A stretch of 64,000 bases of DNA from Halorhabdus amylolytica (lineage in GTDB: Archaea; Halobacteriota; Halobacteria; Halobacteriales; Haloarculaceae), in assembly GCF_004944975.1 (NCBI RefSeq), contig NZ_SPQG01000004.1, positions 58,182 to 122,181 on the forward strand. The letters run 5' to 3'. The position numbers and the translations under genes were made by a program. Below the pieces are notes generated by a model. The model made no database searches, was not told the origin of the DNA, and saw nothing but the letters and a program-made list of their open reading frames with translations. Within the stretch, counting starts at the first letter, position 1, and each line of letters starts with the position of its first letter. This document shows positions 1 through 8,092 of the stretch, one piece after another.

Positions 1-514
1 TCGCACTTCTACAATTTCAAACCGCGCGGAGCTATGTCTCCGCGCCATGTTCTGAATTTGCTGTGTGCGTCAACCGAGATTTGAGCACGCCAGTCGCAGG
101 CCCGCGCAGGCGAACGAAGTGAGCAAGCAGGAACGTCTGGCATCTGTTCAAATTCCGATCGACGGAGTCGATCGGCGTTCGCGAACGTGCAGCGTTCGCT
201 CACTCTCGGCCGTCGCACCTTCTCAACATTCCAACTCCCGAGCGACGCGTTTCATCGCGTCGCGATCCAGAATGCTGTGTGGTGCGGATGAGAGATTTGA
301 ATGAGAGAAGTCACAGCCCGGAACGGCCCGTAGGGCCGCATGCCCGGACTGTCTTCGCGTAGTTCAAATTCCGATCGACGGAGTCGATCGGCGTTCGCTC
401 ACTCCCGAAAGACTCACTTCGTTCCTCTTTCGACGTGTGCTTCGCTTAGCTCAGCACACTCTCGGCCGTCGCACCTTCTCAACATTCCAATACCGCGGAA
501 CGTTCCTCCGCACC
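1..514. repeat. Tandem structured repeat block, no gene
   Basis: No convincing gene is seen here. Three units begin at about 1, 213 and 469 with near-identical text (TCGCAC(C)TTCT..AA..TT.CAA); the third is cut off by the vapC 3' end at 515. Each unit opens with a perfect hairpin whose stem sequence differs between units: 24-31/38-45 (GCGCGGAG with CTCCGCGC), 243-249/256-262 (CGACGCG with CGCGTCG) and 495-499/507-511 (GCGGA with TCCGC). Units 1 and 2 then continue with CTGTGTG, a long-range inverted repeat (79-87 with 145-153; 295-301 with 363-369), and a shared hairpin CCGATCGAC-GGA-GTCGATCGG. The pairing is kept while the sequence changes, which suggests selected RNA or DNA structure. Related text recurs at 31494-31573. 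Confidence 0.7.
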
Positions 515-973
515 TCACCGCGGCAGCTGCTCGAATCCGAGCGTTCGGAAGTCACCGTCGTAGGCGAAGACGTGTCCGACGTCCCGCGATTGCATCTGGA
601 CGCCGCTGAGCTGGTCGGTGAACGAAATCTCGTGATCGTCGTATCGCTGGAACGCCTGCCGGGCGGCGTCGTACTCCTCTTCGGCTTCGGCGATCACGGA
701 GACGTGGTCCGAATCGAGCGTCCGGTCGAGCGCTGCCGTCGCGAGTTCGTAAGTCCCTTTCGAGAGCAGCAACGTCGCCAACTCGTCGACGACGTACGTA
801 CTGGTGTACAACGGTCGATACGGAACCTCGTTCGACCCGACCGCCTGGAGGAACGCCGTCGCTTCCTCGTGTTCGTCAGCCTGTGGGTGAAAGTACGCGA
901 AGAGTCCACTCGTGTCGAGAAACAGCGCCGTTGACCCGTTCGAGGACGGTCGAAAGCGCTCCAGATCAGTCAT
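515..973 (-). CDS. VapC-like PIN-domain toxin
   Basis: A 152-residue PIN-domain protein, probably a Mg-dependent ribonuclease toxin of a type II toxin-antitoxin pair. The acidic active-site pattern is visible: Asp20 in ALFLDTSGLF, Glu64 in VVDELAT, Asp120 in FTDQLSG and a terminal Asp139/Asp141 in YDGDF. The start codon overlaps the stop of the upstream small gene by four bases (ATGA), so the pair is translationally coupled with the antitoxin first. The length is usual for VapC proteins. The RNA target cannot be read from sequence. The gene ends directly against the tandem repeat block at 1-514. Confidence 0.85.
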   Translation of the reverse strand: MTDLERFRPSSNGSTALFLDTSGLFAYFHPQADEHEEATAFLQAVGSNEVPYRPLYTSTYVVDELATLLLSKGTYELATAALDRTLDSDHVSVIAEAEEEYDAARQAFQRYDDHEISFTDQLSGVQMQSRDVGHVFAYDGDFRTLGFEQLPR

Positions 974-1230
974 TCGTAGAGATAGTCGTCGGTTTTCGCC
1001 GCGGTGAGCGACGAATCGTCGTCGTCGGCCGGCACGTCCCCGGCGAAGAACGGGTCGTCGGGATCGTGCTTCTCCTGTCGCTTCGAGAACTCGATCGCCG
1101 CCAGTCGGAGGACCTCTTTCAGCGGGAGTCCCTCCTGGTCGGCCACTCGGCGAAGTCGTTCGTACTCTTGCTCCGTAAGTTGCGTCTGGACAACTTTCGC
1201 ATCGGCATCTGTAGACATGGTATTTTTCAT
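970..1230 (-). CDS. VapB-like antitoxin
   Basis: An 86-residue acidic protein. Its central part (QTQLTEQEYERLRRVADQEG) looks like a ribbon-helix-helix or short HTH DNA-binding segment. The C-terminal part is highly acidic and probably wraps the PIN toxin encoded immediately downstream, which it overlaps by four bases. Such antitoxins normally repress their own operon. A minus-strand TATA-like CTATATG at 1252-1258 lies about 22-28 bases before the ATG at 1230, as expected for leaderless transcription. An alternative start at 1218 (MSTDADAK) cannot be excluded. The family call rests on context more than on motif. Confidence 0.7.
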   Translation of the reverse strand: MKNTMSTDADAKVVQTQLTEQEYERLRRVADQEGLPLKEVLRLAAIEFSKRQEKHDPDDPFFAGDVPADDDDSSLTAAKTDDYLYE

Positions 1231-1387
1231 GAGTATCTACATGCGGAGTGCATATAGTTCCCTCGGCTCAGGAGTAGAATGGACGAACGAGCGCTGTGGT
1301 GTCCAGTAGATGGGCGGGAGTTCGTGATCGATCGATATCGCCGGCTGCGAGTGCTCCCGAGCGAAGCGGTCGCCGACAGAAGTGTGC

Positions 1388-1758
1388 TCACTCGCTGTAC
1401 GTTTCCAGCAACTCCCACTCCTCGCGCATGAGTTCACGCACGCCGTGGGTGAGTACGCCCTCGCCGAGCGAGGTCGCCCGATAGCACGAGTACAGCCCCT
1501 CGGAATCGGGCTCCTTCCGCTTTCGGTTCTCGACGAGACCGACATCGACGAGTTCGTCCAGGTGGTAGTGGAGCGTGTTCGATTCGACCTCGAGGGCGTC
1601 AAGCAACTCCGCCGCGCTCTTCGCACCGCTCTCGACGAGGTAGTTCAGGAGCCGAAACCGGGTCTCGTGCCGGTCGCCCGCTGCATGTCCAGATACTGTT
1701 CCAAGGAGAGTAGACTGTGTTCGGACAGCACCGCGTCGGAATTCCCTTCGACCATCAT
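1388..1758 (-). pseudogene. Frameshifted winged-helix transcriptional regulator
   Basis: The reading frame from ATG 1758 or 1755 gives MVEGNSDAVLSEHSLLSLEQ followed by YLDMQRATG. A second frame then continues with ETRFRLLNYLVESG, the ESNTLHYHLDELVDVGLVEN wHTH core and a C-terminal LMREEWELLETYSE. Together these match a common haloarchaeal ArsR-like regulator of about 125 residues. The two frames join only if one base is added near 1669-1672, where the expected G-(N/H)-E-T-R-F-R context is one nucleotide short. It is therefore either a recent pseudogene or a sequencing or assembly indel. If intact it would be a DNA-binding regulator of unknown targets. Confidence 0.75.
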
Positions 1759-1911
1759 ATCTCCTAGTCACCCATCCTCATTGAAATATCAGGGGATGCA
1801 TCTTCAGCAGGACTCAAATCCATTATCAAAATGCTTCTTCTATGGTAACAGAATCCAGTCTGTAAGTGAACGTTCCCGAACGACAAAGCGCCTGGCACTC
1901 GTAGCGAACAC

Positions 1912-2610
1912 ATGTTTCCCGGACTGAGTTCGCGCGACGTGCTCAGGATGGAGTGGCGAGACGTATTCTTCATCCACTGGCCGGTCGATCCGGCTGTCGT
2001 GGAACCGACCCTTCCCGATAGCCTGGCAGTAGATACCTTCGACGACCGGGCCTGGCTTGGGATCGTCGGCTTCCGGATGGCCGACATCCGGCCACGGTTC
2101 GCCCCGCTCGGTCGCTCGTTCCGGGAACTCAATCTCCGGACGTACGTCCGCCACGACGGCGATCCGGGCGTGTACTTCTACACCCTCGACGCCGACGATC
2201 GCCTGGGGGTCGCCATTGCCCGGCGACTGTTCGCCCTGCCGTACTACCGGGCGGCAATGACCGTCCGGGACCGTGGCGGGGAAACGCGCTTCCGGAGTGA
2301 GCGACGGCATTCCGGGGCTCCACCGGCCACCTTCGATGCCACGATCGACCCGCGAGGCGAGCGCGAATCGGTCGAACCCGGCACGCTCGAAGCGTTTCTG
2401 GTCGAGCGATACCGTTTCTTCACCGAGCGGCGGGGATCGATCGCTGTCGGCGAGATCGATCACGAACCATGGCCCCTGCAGGACGCCGACGTGACGATAC
2501 GGGACAATACGCTGTTCGAGGCTTCTGGATTCGAGACAGCCGGGGAAGACCCACACGTGCGATACAGTCCAGGGATCGACGTGACAGCGGGATGGGTGCG
2601 TGACGCCTGA
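1912..2610 (+). CDS. YqjF-family (DUF2071) protein
   Basis: A 232-residue soluble protein of the YqjF/DUF2071 family, recognised by the N-terminal pattern MEWRDVFFIHWPVDP...VEPTLPDSLAVDTFDDRAWLGIVGF and by ELNLRTYVRHDGDPGVYFYTLDADD. The family has an acetoacetate-decarboxylase-like fold but no established reaction. The start at 1912 gives MFPGLSSRDVLRM; the internal ATG at 1948 (MEWRDVFF) matches many homologues better and may be the true start. It stands alone, divergent from the broken regulator upstream. Confidence 0.8.
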   Translation: MFPGLSSRDVLRMEWRDVFFIHWPVDPAVVEPTLPDSLAVDTFDDRAWLGIVGFRMADIRPRFAPLGRSFRELNLRTYVRHDGDPGVYFYTLDADDRLGVAIARRLFALPYYRAAMTVRDRGGETRFRSERRHSGAPPATFDATIDPRGERESVEPGTLEAFLVERYRFFTERRGSIAVGEIDHEPWPLQDADVTIRDNTLFEASGFETAGEDPHVRYSPGIDVTAGWVRDA

Positions 2611-2676
2611 GCGGCGTGCTCGGTAGATTCGGGAACCCCAGATTCAAGACCGAACGTCTTCGAGGCTTGGGACAGC

Positions 2677-3698
2677 ATGAGCACGGATCCGTTCCGGCAG
2701 ATCGTCGACCACCTCACGGAAGTCATCTGGATGCTTGAGGCGGATCTTGAGTCGGTCGTATACGTGAATCCGGCTTACGAGTCGGTAGTCGGCGTGACGC
2801 CAGAGTGTGATCCTGCGGCAGTCATCCATCCTGACAACGAGCGCGAGGCCAGGGAGTGGCTGGCCGAAATCAGGGCAGACATCGCCGACGGGAACCCGAA
2901 ACGGGAGTACGTCCTGCAGGTGAACGTGGGAGACGGCGAGACCGAACGCTGGCTCGAAACCGTCGGCGTGCCGATCGTCGAGGACGGAGAGATGGTCGGA
3001 CTCGCGGGGATCTCCTCGGACGTGACCGAGTACGTCGAGCGCGAACGCCAGCTCGAGGAACAGGTCGAACGACTCGACCAGTTCGCCAGCATGGTTTCAC
3101 ACGACCTCCGGAACCCGCTATCCGTGGCACTGAGTCACCTGGAACTGATGCGGGCCGGGAACGAGTCGGCGTCTGTCGAGACAGCCATCGACGCCCTCGA
3201 ACGTATCGAGACAATCACCGACGAGTTGCTCGACCTCGCACAGGGCAACGGCGAGACCGGCGAGCGCGAGCGTGTCTCGCTGACCGAGGTGAGTCGGGGG
3301 CCTGGGACAACATCGACAGCCGCACGGCGACGCTGGACGTCGATCCCGCAGTGACCGCCGACGCCGACCCGGCCAAGCTCCGGACCCTCTTCGAGAACCT
3401 CTTCCGCAACGCGGTGGGTCACGGCGGCGACAATGTGACTGTGACGGTCGGCCCCCTCGAGGACGTCGATGGATTCTTCGTGGCGGACGACGGCCCCGGA
3501 ATCGACCCGAGCGACCACGAGCGGGTGTTTGACCACGGCTACTCGACCGGCTACGGCGGCACCGGGGTTGGCCTCACGATCGTCGAACGGATCGCAACCG
3601 CCCACGGCTGGGACATCTCGCTGATCGAGAGCGAGAACGGCGGGGCACGGTTCGAGTTCCGCGACAGGGAGCCGGAGGCCGATCGAACTGGTCCGTAA
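2677..3698 (+). pseudogene. PAS-domain sensor histidine kinase, frameshifted
   Basis: This encodes a soluble PAS sensor (about residues 5-125), a HisKA segment with the phospho-acceptor His142 in SMVSHDLRNPLS, and a HATPase_c domain (N box FENLFRNAVGH, G1 DDGPGI, G2 GGTGVGLTIV). The HATPase part is in a different frame. The first frame runs from ATG 2677 but leaves the family sequence at about 3296, in a run of five Gs. One extra G restores TEVSRGAWDNIDSRTATL and joins both parts into a kinase of about 340 residues. This is a homopolymer indel, real or artefactual. No transmembrane segment is seen, so the sensor would be cytoplasmic. No response regulator gene is adjacent. Confidence 0.85.
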
Positions 3699-3839
3699 GT
3701 GGGGTTACTTTCGACCGTTCGTGGTAAGCTGAGAGTGACGACATAAAGGCGGCCACACTCTGTTGTCGATCCCGGATCAGGTCGCCAGTGGGGGGACAGA
3801 ACCGTCGAACATTTACTGGGCGCTGCCCAAGTGACGCTC

Positions 3840-4157
3840 ATGACAGCGTTCGGCTTCCTGACGGTCGCACCGGTCATCGAAGGGAGCATGTCGGGCGAGG
3901 TCGCCAAAGCGGTGGCGGCCATCGAAGACCACGATGTCGGCTACGAGACGACGCCGATGGGGACGATCATCGAGGCCGAGGACCCTGCGGATATCTTCGC
4001 CGCCGCGGCCGACGCCCACGAGGCGGTCGACGCCGATCGCGTCGAGACGCTGCTAAAGATCGACGACAAGCGAGCCGTCGAGCACGCAGCCGAGGAGAAA
4101 GTCGAGTCCGTCGCTGAGGAACTCGGACACGAACCCGAACATGGACTCGAAGAGTGA
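3840..4157 (+). CDS. MTH1187-family thiamine-binding protein
   Basis: A 105-residue protein of the UPF0045/MTH1187 family (thiamine-binding fold related to YkoF). Visible features are the N-terminal strand GFLTVAPVIEGSMSGEVAKAV, the central YETTPMGTIIEAE and a helical C-terminus. Members are small ferredoxin-like proteins that form oligomers and bind thiamine or related ligands; the physiological role is unsettled. The ATG at 3840 is preferred over the GTG at 3831 because MTAFGFLTVAP fits family N-termini. It lies just before mch in the same direction. Confidence 0.85.
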   Translation: MTAFGFLTVAPVIEGSMSGEVAKAVAAIEDHDVGYETTPMGTIIEAEDPADIFAAAADAHEAVDADRVETLLKIDDKRAVEHAAEEKVESVAEELGHEPEHGLEE

Positions 4158-4214
4158 CGGCGTCAGGCGATCCCGCGTAGAATAGGTTTTCAATCCCCCG
4201 TTCGAAGCAGAGGC

Positions 4215-5147
4215 ATGGATCAGCTCAACCGGATGGCGACCGAACTCGTCGACGAGGCACTGGACTTCGCCGACGAGTTGGGGATCGCCGAGTATCGACT
4301 CGACAACGAGGCGACTGTGCTGGACTTCGGCGTCGAACATTCCGGCGGCGTCGAGGCGGGGTTGATGCTTACCGAGATCCAGACTGCAGGTCTCGCTTCC
4401 GTCACCTCGCGGTTGGCGTCGGTCGGCAACGCCTCGATCCCACACGTCGAACTGACGACCGACCATCCGGCGATGGCGCTACTCGCCTCTCAAAAGGGAG
4501 GGTGGGAACTCGCCGTCGACGACTTCGAGGGGCTGGGCAGCGGTCCCGCGCGAGCGTTGGTTGCTGAGGAAGACATTTTCGACCGACTGGGCTACGCCGA
4601 GGCGTTCGACTTCGCGGTCCTCACCGTCGAGTCCGATTCGCTGCCGACCGATGCGGCGACCGTGCAAGTCGCTGATCTGGCTGGCGTCGGCGAGAGTGGG
4701 GTCTTCCTGCCAGCCTACGCGACGGCGTCGATCACGGGCAGCGTCTCGGCCGCGGCGAGGGCCGGCGAACTCGCGACCTACCGACTGTTCGAGTTGGGCT
4801 ACGATCCGGCCGATATCCACTCGGTTTCAGGGAGCGCTCCCGTCGCGCCGGTCGCCGGAAGCGAGACGGCGGCGATGGCCCGAACGAACGACGCCGTCGC
4901 CTATGGCGGTGAGGTCCACCTGACCGTCGAATCGGCGTTCGACCGCTTCGAAGAGTTGCCCTCGACGGCCAGCGAGGAGTACGACCAGCCCTTCGCCGCT
5001 ATCTTCGAGGATGCTGACTGGGATTTCGAGGAACTACCGGCGGATGTCTTCGGCCCCGCGAAGATCACTGTCGACGTGATCGGCGGGGAGACGACGGTCT
5101 ACGGCGAGACGAACGAGGATCTGCTCGTCGAGAGCTTCGAGCTGTAG
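4215..5147 (+). CDS. mch: Methenyltetrahydromethanopterin cyclohydrolase
   Basis: This 310-residue cytoplasmic enzyme interconverts N5,N10-methenyl- and N5-formyl-tetrahydromethanopterin (or the haloarchaeal folate analogue). Mch hallmarks are seen in the N-terminus MDQLNRMATELVDEALDFAD, the AGLMLTEIQTAGLASV segment, HVELTTDHPAMALLASQKGGW and the conserved SGSAPVAPVAG loop. Length is as expected for the family. Haloarchaea are not methanogens, so the gene most likely serves one-carbon transfer with a tetrahydrofolate-type cofactor. MptD-like dihydroneopterin aldolase at 7679 fits the same cofactor context. Confidence 0.95.
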   Translation: MDQLNRMATELVDEALDFADELGIAEYRLDNEATVLDFGVEHSGGVEAGLMLTEIQTAGLASVTSRLASVGNASIPHVELTTDHPAMALLASQKGGWELAVDDFEGLGSGPARALVAEEDIFDRLGYAEAFDFAVLTVESDSLPTDAATVQVADLAGVGESGVFLPAYATASITGSVSAAARAGELATYRLFELGYDPADIHSVSGSAPVAPVAGSETAAMARTNDAVAYGGEVHLTVESAFDRFEELPSTASEEYDQPFAAIFEDADWDFEELPADVFGPAKITVDVIGGETTVYGETNEDLLVESFEL

Positions 5148-5217
5148 CGTTCGATCCTCCGCTGTGTGGCACTCACATCCGGAGTGGTTTTCAGTCGGCC
5201 CCCCGTCGAAACACTCG

Positions 5218-5892
5218 ATGACAGCTGTCGATGCCGTGCTGTTCGATCTCGACGACACTCTCTGTGAGTATCGGCGACCCGCCGGGGACGTACTCGGAGC
5301 CGCTTTCGCGCAGGTAGGCGTCGAGCCGTGCTTCACGGTCGAGGATTATTACCGACGATTCGGGGAGTTCGTCCGACCTGGCGACGATATCCGGGACGTG
5401 CGACGGCGGTGTTTCAGCACGCTCATCGAAGAATCGGGGCTGGATGTCGACCTGGGCCGAGCGATCGCCGAGGCCTACGAGAGCGAGCGCGACCAGACGA
5501 ACGTCCGCTTTCTCCCGGGAGCGGAGGCCGCCTTCGAGCGGATGATCGACCACTATCATGTCGGCATCGTCACCAACGGCGATCCGTGGATGCAGTCCCA
5601 GAAACTCGCCGGTCTGGGTCTCGACGACCGGGTAGAGACGGTCGTCCACGGCGGCCACGACGCGCCGTACAAGCCCGATCCAGAACCGTTCGACGAAGCC
5701 CTCGACGCGCTCGGCGTCGGCCACGAACGAGCAGTCCACGTGGGGAACTCCCTGGAATCAGACGTCGCTGGCGCACACAATGCCGGCGTCCGGTCGGTGT
5801 GGCTCAAGGGAGACAGCGAGATCGATCCGGATCCAGTCCCCGATTATCGGGTTGAGTCGATGCACGACGTCGCCGAGGAACCCTGGACCTGA
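5218..5892 (+). CDS. HAD-superfamily hydrolase
   Basis: A 224-residue haloacid-dehalogenase-fold phosphatase. Motif I is VLFDLDDTLCEYRR near the N-terminus (nucleophile Asp in DLDD). Motif II is the Thr of GIVTNGDPWMQ. Motif III/IV is seen in KPDPEPFDEAL with HVGNSLESDVAGAHNAGVRSVWL. The helical cap lies between motifs I and II, as in the YjjG/epoxide-hydrolase-like subgroup. ATG 5218 gives the natural start at MTAVDAVLFDLDD. The substrate is unknown. Its stop codon directly abuts the stop of the convergent GTPase gene (no gap). Confidence 0.9.
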   Translation: MTAVDAVLFDLDDTLCEYRRPAGDVLGAAFAQVGVEPCFTVEDYYRRFGEFVRPGDDIRDVRRRCFSTLIEESGLDVDLGRAIAEAYESERDQTNVRFLPGAEAAFERMIDHYHVGIVTNGDPWMQSQKLAGLGLDDRVETVVHGGHDAPYKPDPEPFDEALDALGVGHERAVHVGNSLESDVAGAHNAGVRSVWLKGDSEIDPDPVPDYRVESMHDVAEEPWT

Positions 5893-7530
5893 TCACTCCA
5901 CACCCGTTACGTCCGTCACTGTCCCGACGCCTTTCGACCGCCCTTCCCGGAAGACGAATCGTTGCCCTTCCTCGACGAGATACGGTCGAAATTTGAAACG
6001 AACGCGCGTACGGCCACTGTCGCCCGGCAGGAGTTGCCCCCCCTCGGGGTAGAAGGCGGCGGCCTCGCTGATCGTCTCCAAGTGAACCACCGGTTCGTAT
6101 CCATCGCCGATCCGCGTCGGGTGGTTGAGCACCATCACCTCGGCCTCGAATTCCCGGACTGGGCGGGGATCAGCCTCCCGCGGGAGGAGGACCATCCCGC
6201 GCTCGACCTCGGGTTCCTCGACGCCTTTCAGCGCGATGCCGACGATCCGGCCCGCACGCGCCTTCTCAACGCGGTGGTAGTGCATCTCGATGGAACGCGC
6301 TTTGACCTCGCGGAATCGGCCGTCGGCCATCGGCCCGAGCAGCAGTTCGTCGCCGGCCTCGACGCGGCCGGCGTTGATCGTCCCCGAGGCGACCGCGCCA
6401 ACTCCAGTGACGTTGTAGGATCGGTCGACGTACATCCGGAACTGGGCGGTCTCGTCGCCACCGGTCTTGGGCAGGCGCTCGAAGAGCTCGTCCAGAACGT
6501 CGAGACCTTCCGACGTCACCGCGCTCGTGGTCACCACCGGAACGACTGTTTCGGAGATCTCCTCGACCGCTGCATCGAGACCGTGGCGGTCCACCCGCAG
6601 CGGAGTCTTCTCGACGTCCCGCAGGAGGCGCTCGACCTCGCGTTCGACCTCTACGACGCGCTCCTCATCGACGAGATCGGCCTTCGTGATGGCGACGATA
6701 GTCGGGAGTTCCGTCGCCAGCAGGATCCCGAGGTGTTCGCGGGTCGTCTTGGTCGGTCCGTCGTCGGCGGCGACGGTCAACAGTCCGTAATCGAGTTTCT
6801 GGCCGACGAGCCCCCGGATCGTCGTCCGGAGCCAGGGCTCGTGTCCGACCGTGTCGACGAAACTGACAAGCCGATCGGCTTCCTCGACGACGCGAGCGCG
6901 GTCAGTCTTGCGATCCGGGTTGTCCATCCTGACCGGGCCATCGTCGTCGAACCCATAGACGCCATAGGAGAGGTCCGCCGACAGGCCACGCTCGACCTCG
7001 TGTGGGCGGACGTCGAGGAACGATCGCGTTCCGCCCTCACCATCGTCGGCCTGGCCCGTCACGAGCGATCCCACCAGCGTGGACTTGCCGTGGTCGACGT
7101 GGCCGGCCGTCCCGACGACGATGTGTTCGTCGTCTTCCATCACTGCGCCTTCCCGGATCGTCGCGACGCCGACGATCCCGCGTTCGCCGGCCTCACCACG
7201 GACGGCGTTGCCGTCGCCGTCGACGCCCCACGTTTCGACATCCTCGATGTGAGCGCCAGCCTCATCGGCCAGAAGCGAGAGGACGTCCATCGACTCCGAG
7301 AAGGCGTCGGGTTCCAGGCCCGCGATCCCGCCGTCGTCGGTGACGCCGACGACGTAGGTGGCCTCACCCTCGCCGCTGAGGACGCGGTGGCGTAACTGGG
7401 CAGCCAGACTCTCCAGTCGGCCGTCGGTAAGGTGGATCTCGCGGGTGAGTCGTTCCTTGAACTCGACGCTGCCGCCCTCCCGCTCGCCGCGCTCGATCGC
7501 GCGCTCGAGGACGGCCCGGTCGGGGTTCAT
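5893..7530 (-). CDS. GTPBP1-like translational GTPase
   Basis: A 545-residue GTPase of the GTPBP1/HflX-unrelated EF-Tu-like group common in haloarchaea. The first ~135 residues form an Alba-like or HSP-like N-terminal domain (SVEFKERLTREIHLTDGRLE). The G domain follows with the P loop GTAGHVDHGKST (about residues 141-151), DTVGHEPW as G3, ITKADLV as G4 and TTSAVTSEG as G5. Domain 2 has VDRSYNVTGVGAVASGTI, as in EF-Tu/SelB-type factors, and a C-terminal beta barrel completes it. It probably acts on ribosomes or mRNA decay; the role in archaea is unproven. ATG 7530 (MNPDRAVLER) is chosen over the longer frame from 7557. Confidence 0.9.
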   Translation of the reverse strand: MNPDRAVLERAIERGEREGGSVEFKERLTREIHLTDGRLESLAAQLRHRVLSGEGEATYVVGVTDDGGIAGLEPDAFSESMDVLSLLADEAGAHIEDVETWGVDGDGNAVRGEAGERGIVGVATIREGAVMEDDEHIVVGTAGHVDHGKSTLVGSLVTGQADDGEGGTRSFLDVRPHEVERGLSADLSYGVYGFDDDGPVRMDNPDRKTDRARVVEEADRLVSFVDTVGHEPWLRTTIRGLVGQKLDYGLLTVAADDGPTKTTREHLGILLATELPTIVAITKADLVDEERVVEVEREVERLLRDVEKTPLRVDRHGLDAAVEEISETVVPVVTTSAVTSEGLDVLDELFERLPKTGGDETAQFRMYVDRSYNVTGVGAVASGTINAGRVEAGDELLLGPMADGRFREVKARSIEMHYHRVEKARAGRIVGIALKGVEEPEVERGMVLLPREADPRPVREFEAEVMVLNHPTRIGDGYEPVVHLETISEAAAFYPEGGQLLPGDSGRTRVRFKFRPYLVEEGQRFVFREGRSKGVGTVTDVTGVE

Positions 7531-7678
7531 GCGGGTCGCTAACGGGGGTGCCACCAAAAACCTTCGCCGGTATTGAGTCTGTACCGGTCAGTATCGACCG
7601 GTTGAGAGACGTTGACAATCGCATCCGAAGCGTGACCCGACAGCGAAGGGTTTTGCCAGGTGCCCTCTCAAAGCCAGT

Positions 7679-8020
7679 ATGGCACCGACCGACGCCCAGC
7701 AGGCGTGTTTCGAACTCGGAATCAAGTTCGGATCACTGTACCATCAGTTCGCCGGCACGCCGATCAGCCCGGAAAGCGCGCCCGATTTCGCCGCCGCGAT
7801 CGAGAGCGCGATCGAGAATCAGCCCCACTGTCGGGACGTGACTGTCGAGATGAAGACCGAGGCGATCCGGGGAGCGATCGATGCCGACGTAGGGTACACG
7901 GAGTTTACCGGCGAGTTCGCCGACGTGGAGATCGTCGTCGCCTACGAGGGGATCGAGGCGACCGCTATCATGGAGATGACCGACGGGTATCCGCGGATGC
8001 GGCTGGTCTCGGTGGCGTGA
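7679..8020 (+). CDS. mptD: Archaeal dihydroneopterin aldolase
   Basis: A 113-residue protein of the archaeal MptD family (PF04038), which cleaves 7,8-dihydroneopterin to 6-hydroxymethyl-dihydropterin and glycolaldehyde in pterin cofactor synthesis. The sequence starts MAPTDAQQACFELGIKFGSLYHQFAGTPI and keeps the family's GIKFG..YHQF..TP pattern; the C-terminal half carries EGIEATAIMEMTDGYPRM. MptD is not related in sequence to bacterial FolB. Together with mch nearby it points to synthesis and use of a folate/methanopterin-like C1 carrier. Confidence 0.85.
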   Translation: MAPTDAQQACFELGIKFGSLYHQFAGTPISPESAPDFAAAIESAIENQPHCRDVTVEMKTEAIRGAIDADVGYTEFTGEFADVEIVVAYEGIEATAIMEMTDGYPRMRLVSVA

Positions 8021-8092
8021 GCGGTCCGCACCCCGCTTCAGGGCGTGAAGTCGGGCAACAACGCTAAGACGACTCCGGGTGGAACGGACGGT

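Noticed and set aside
5962-7395. A 477-residue plus-strand open frame
   Set aside because: It is antisense to the GTPBP1-like GTPase, which has all motifs; high-GC DNA gives long shadow frames.
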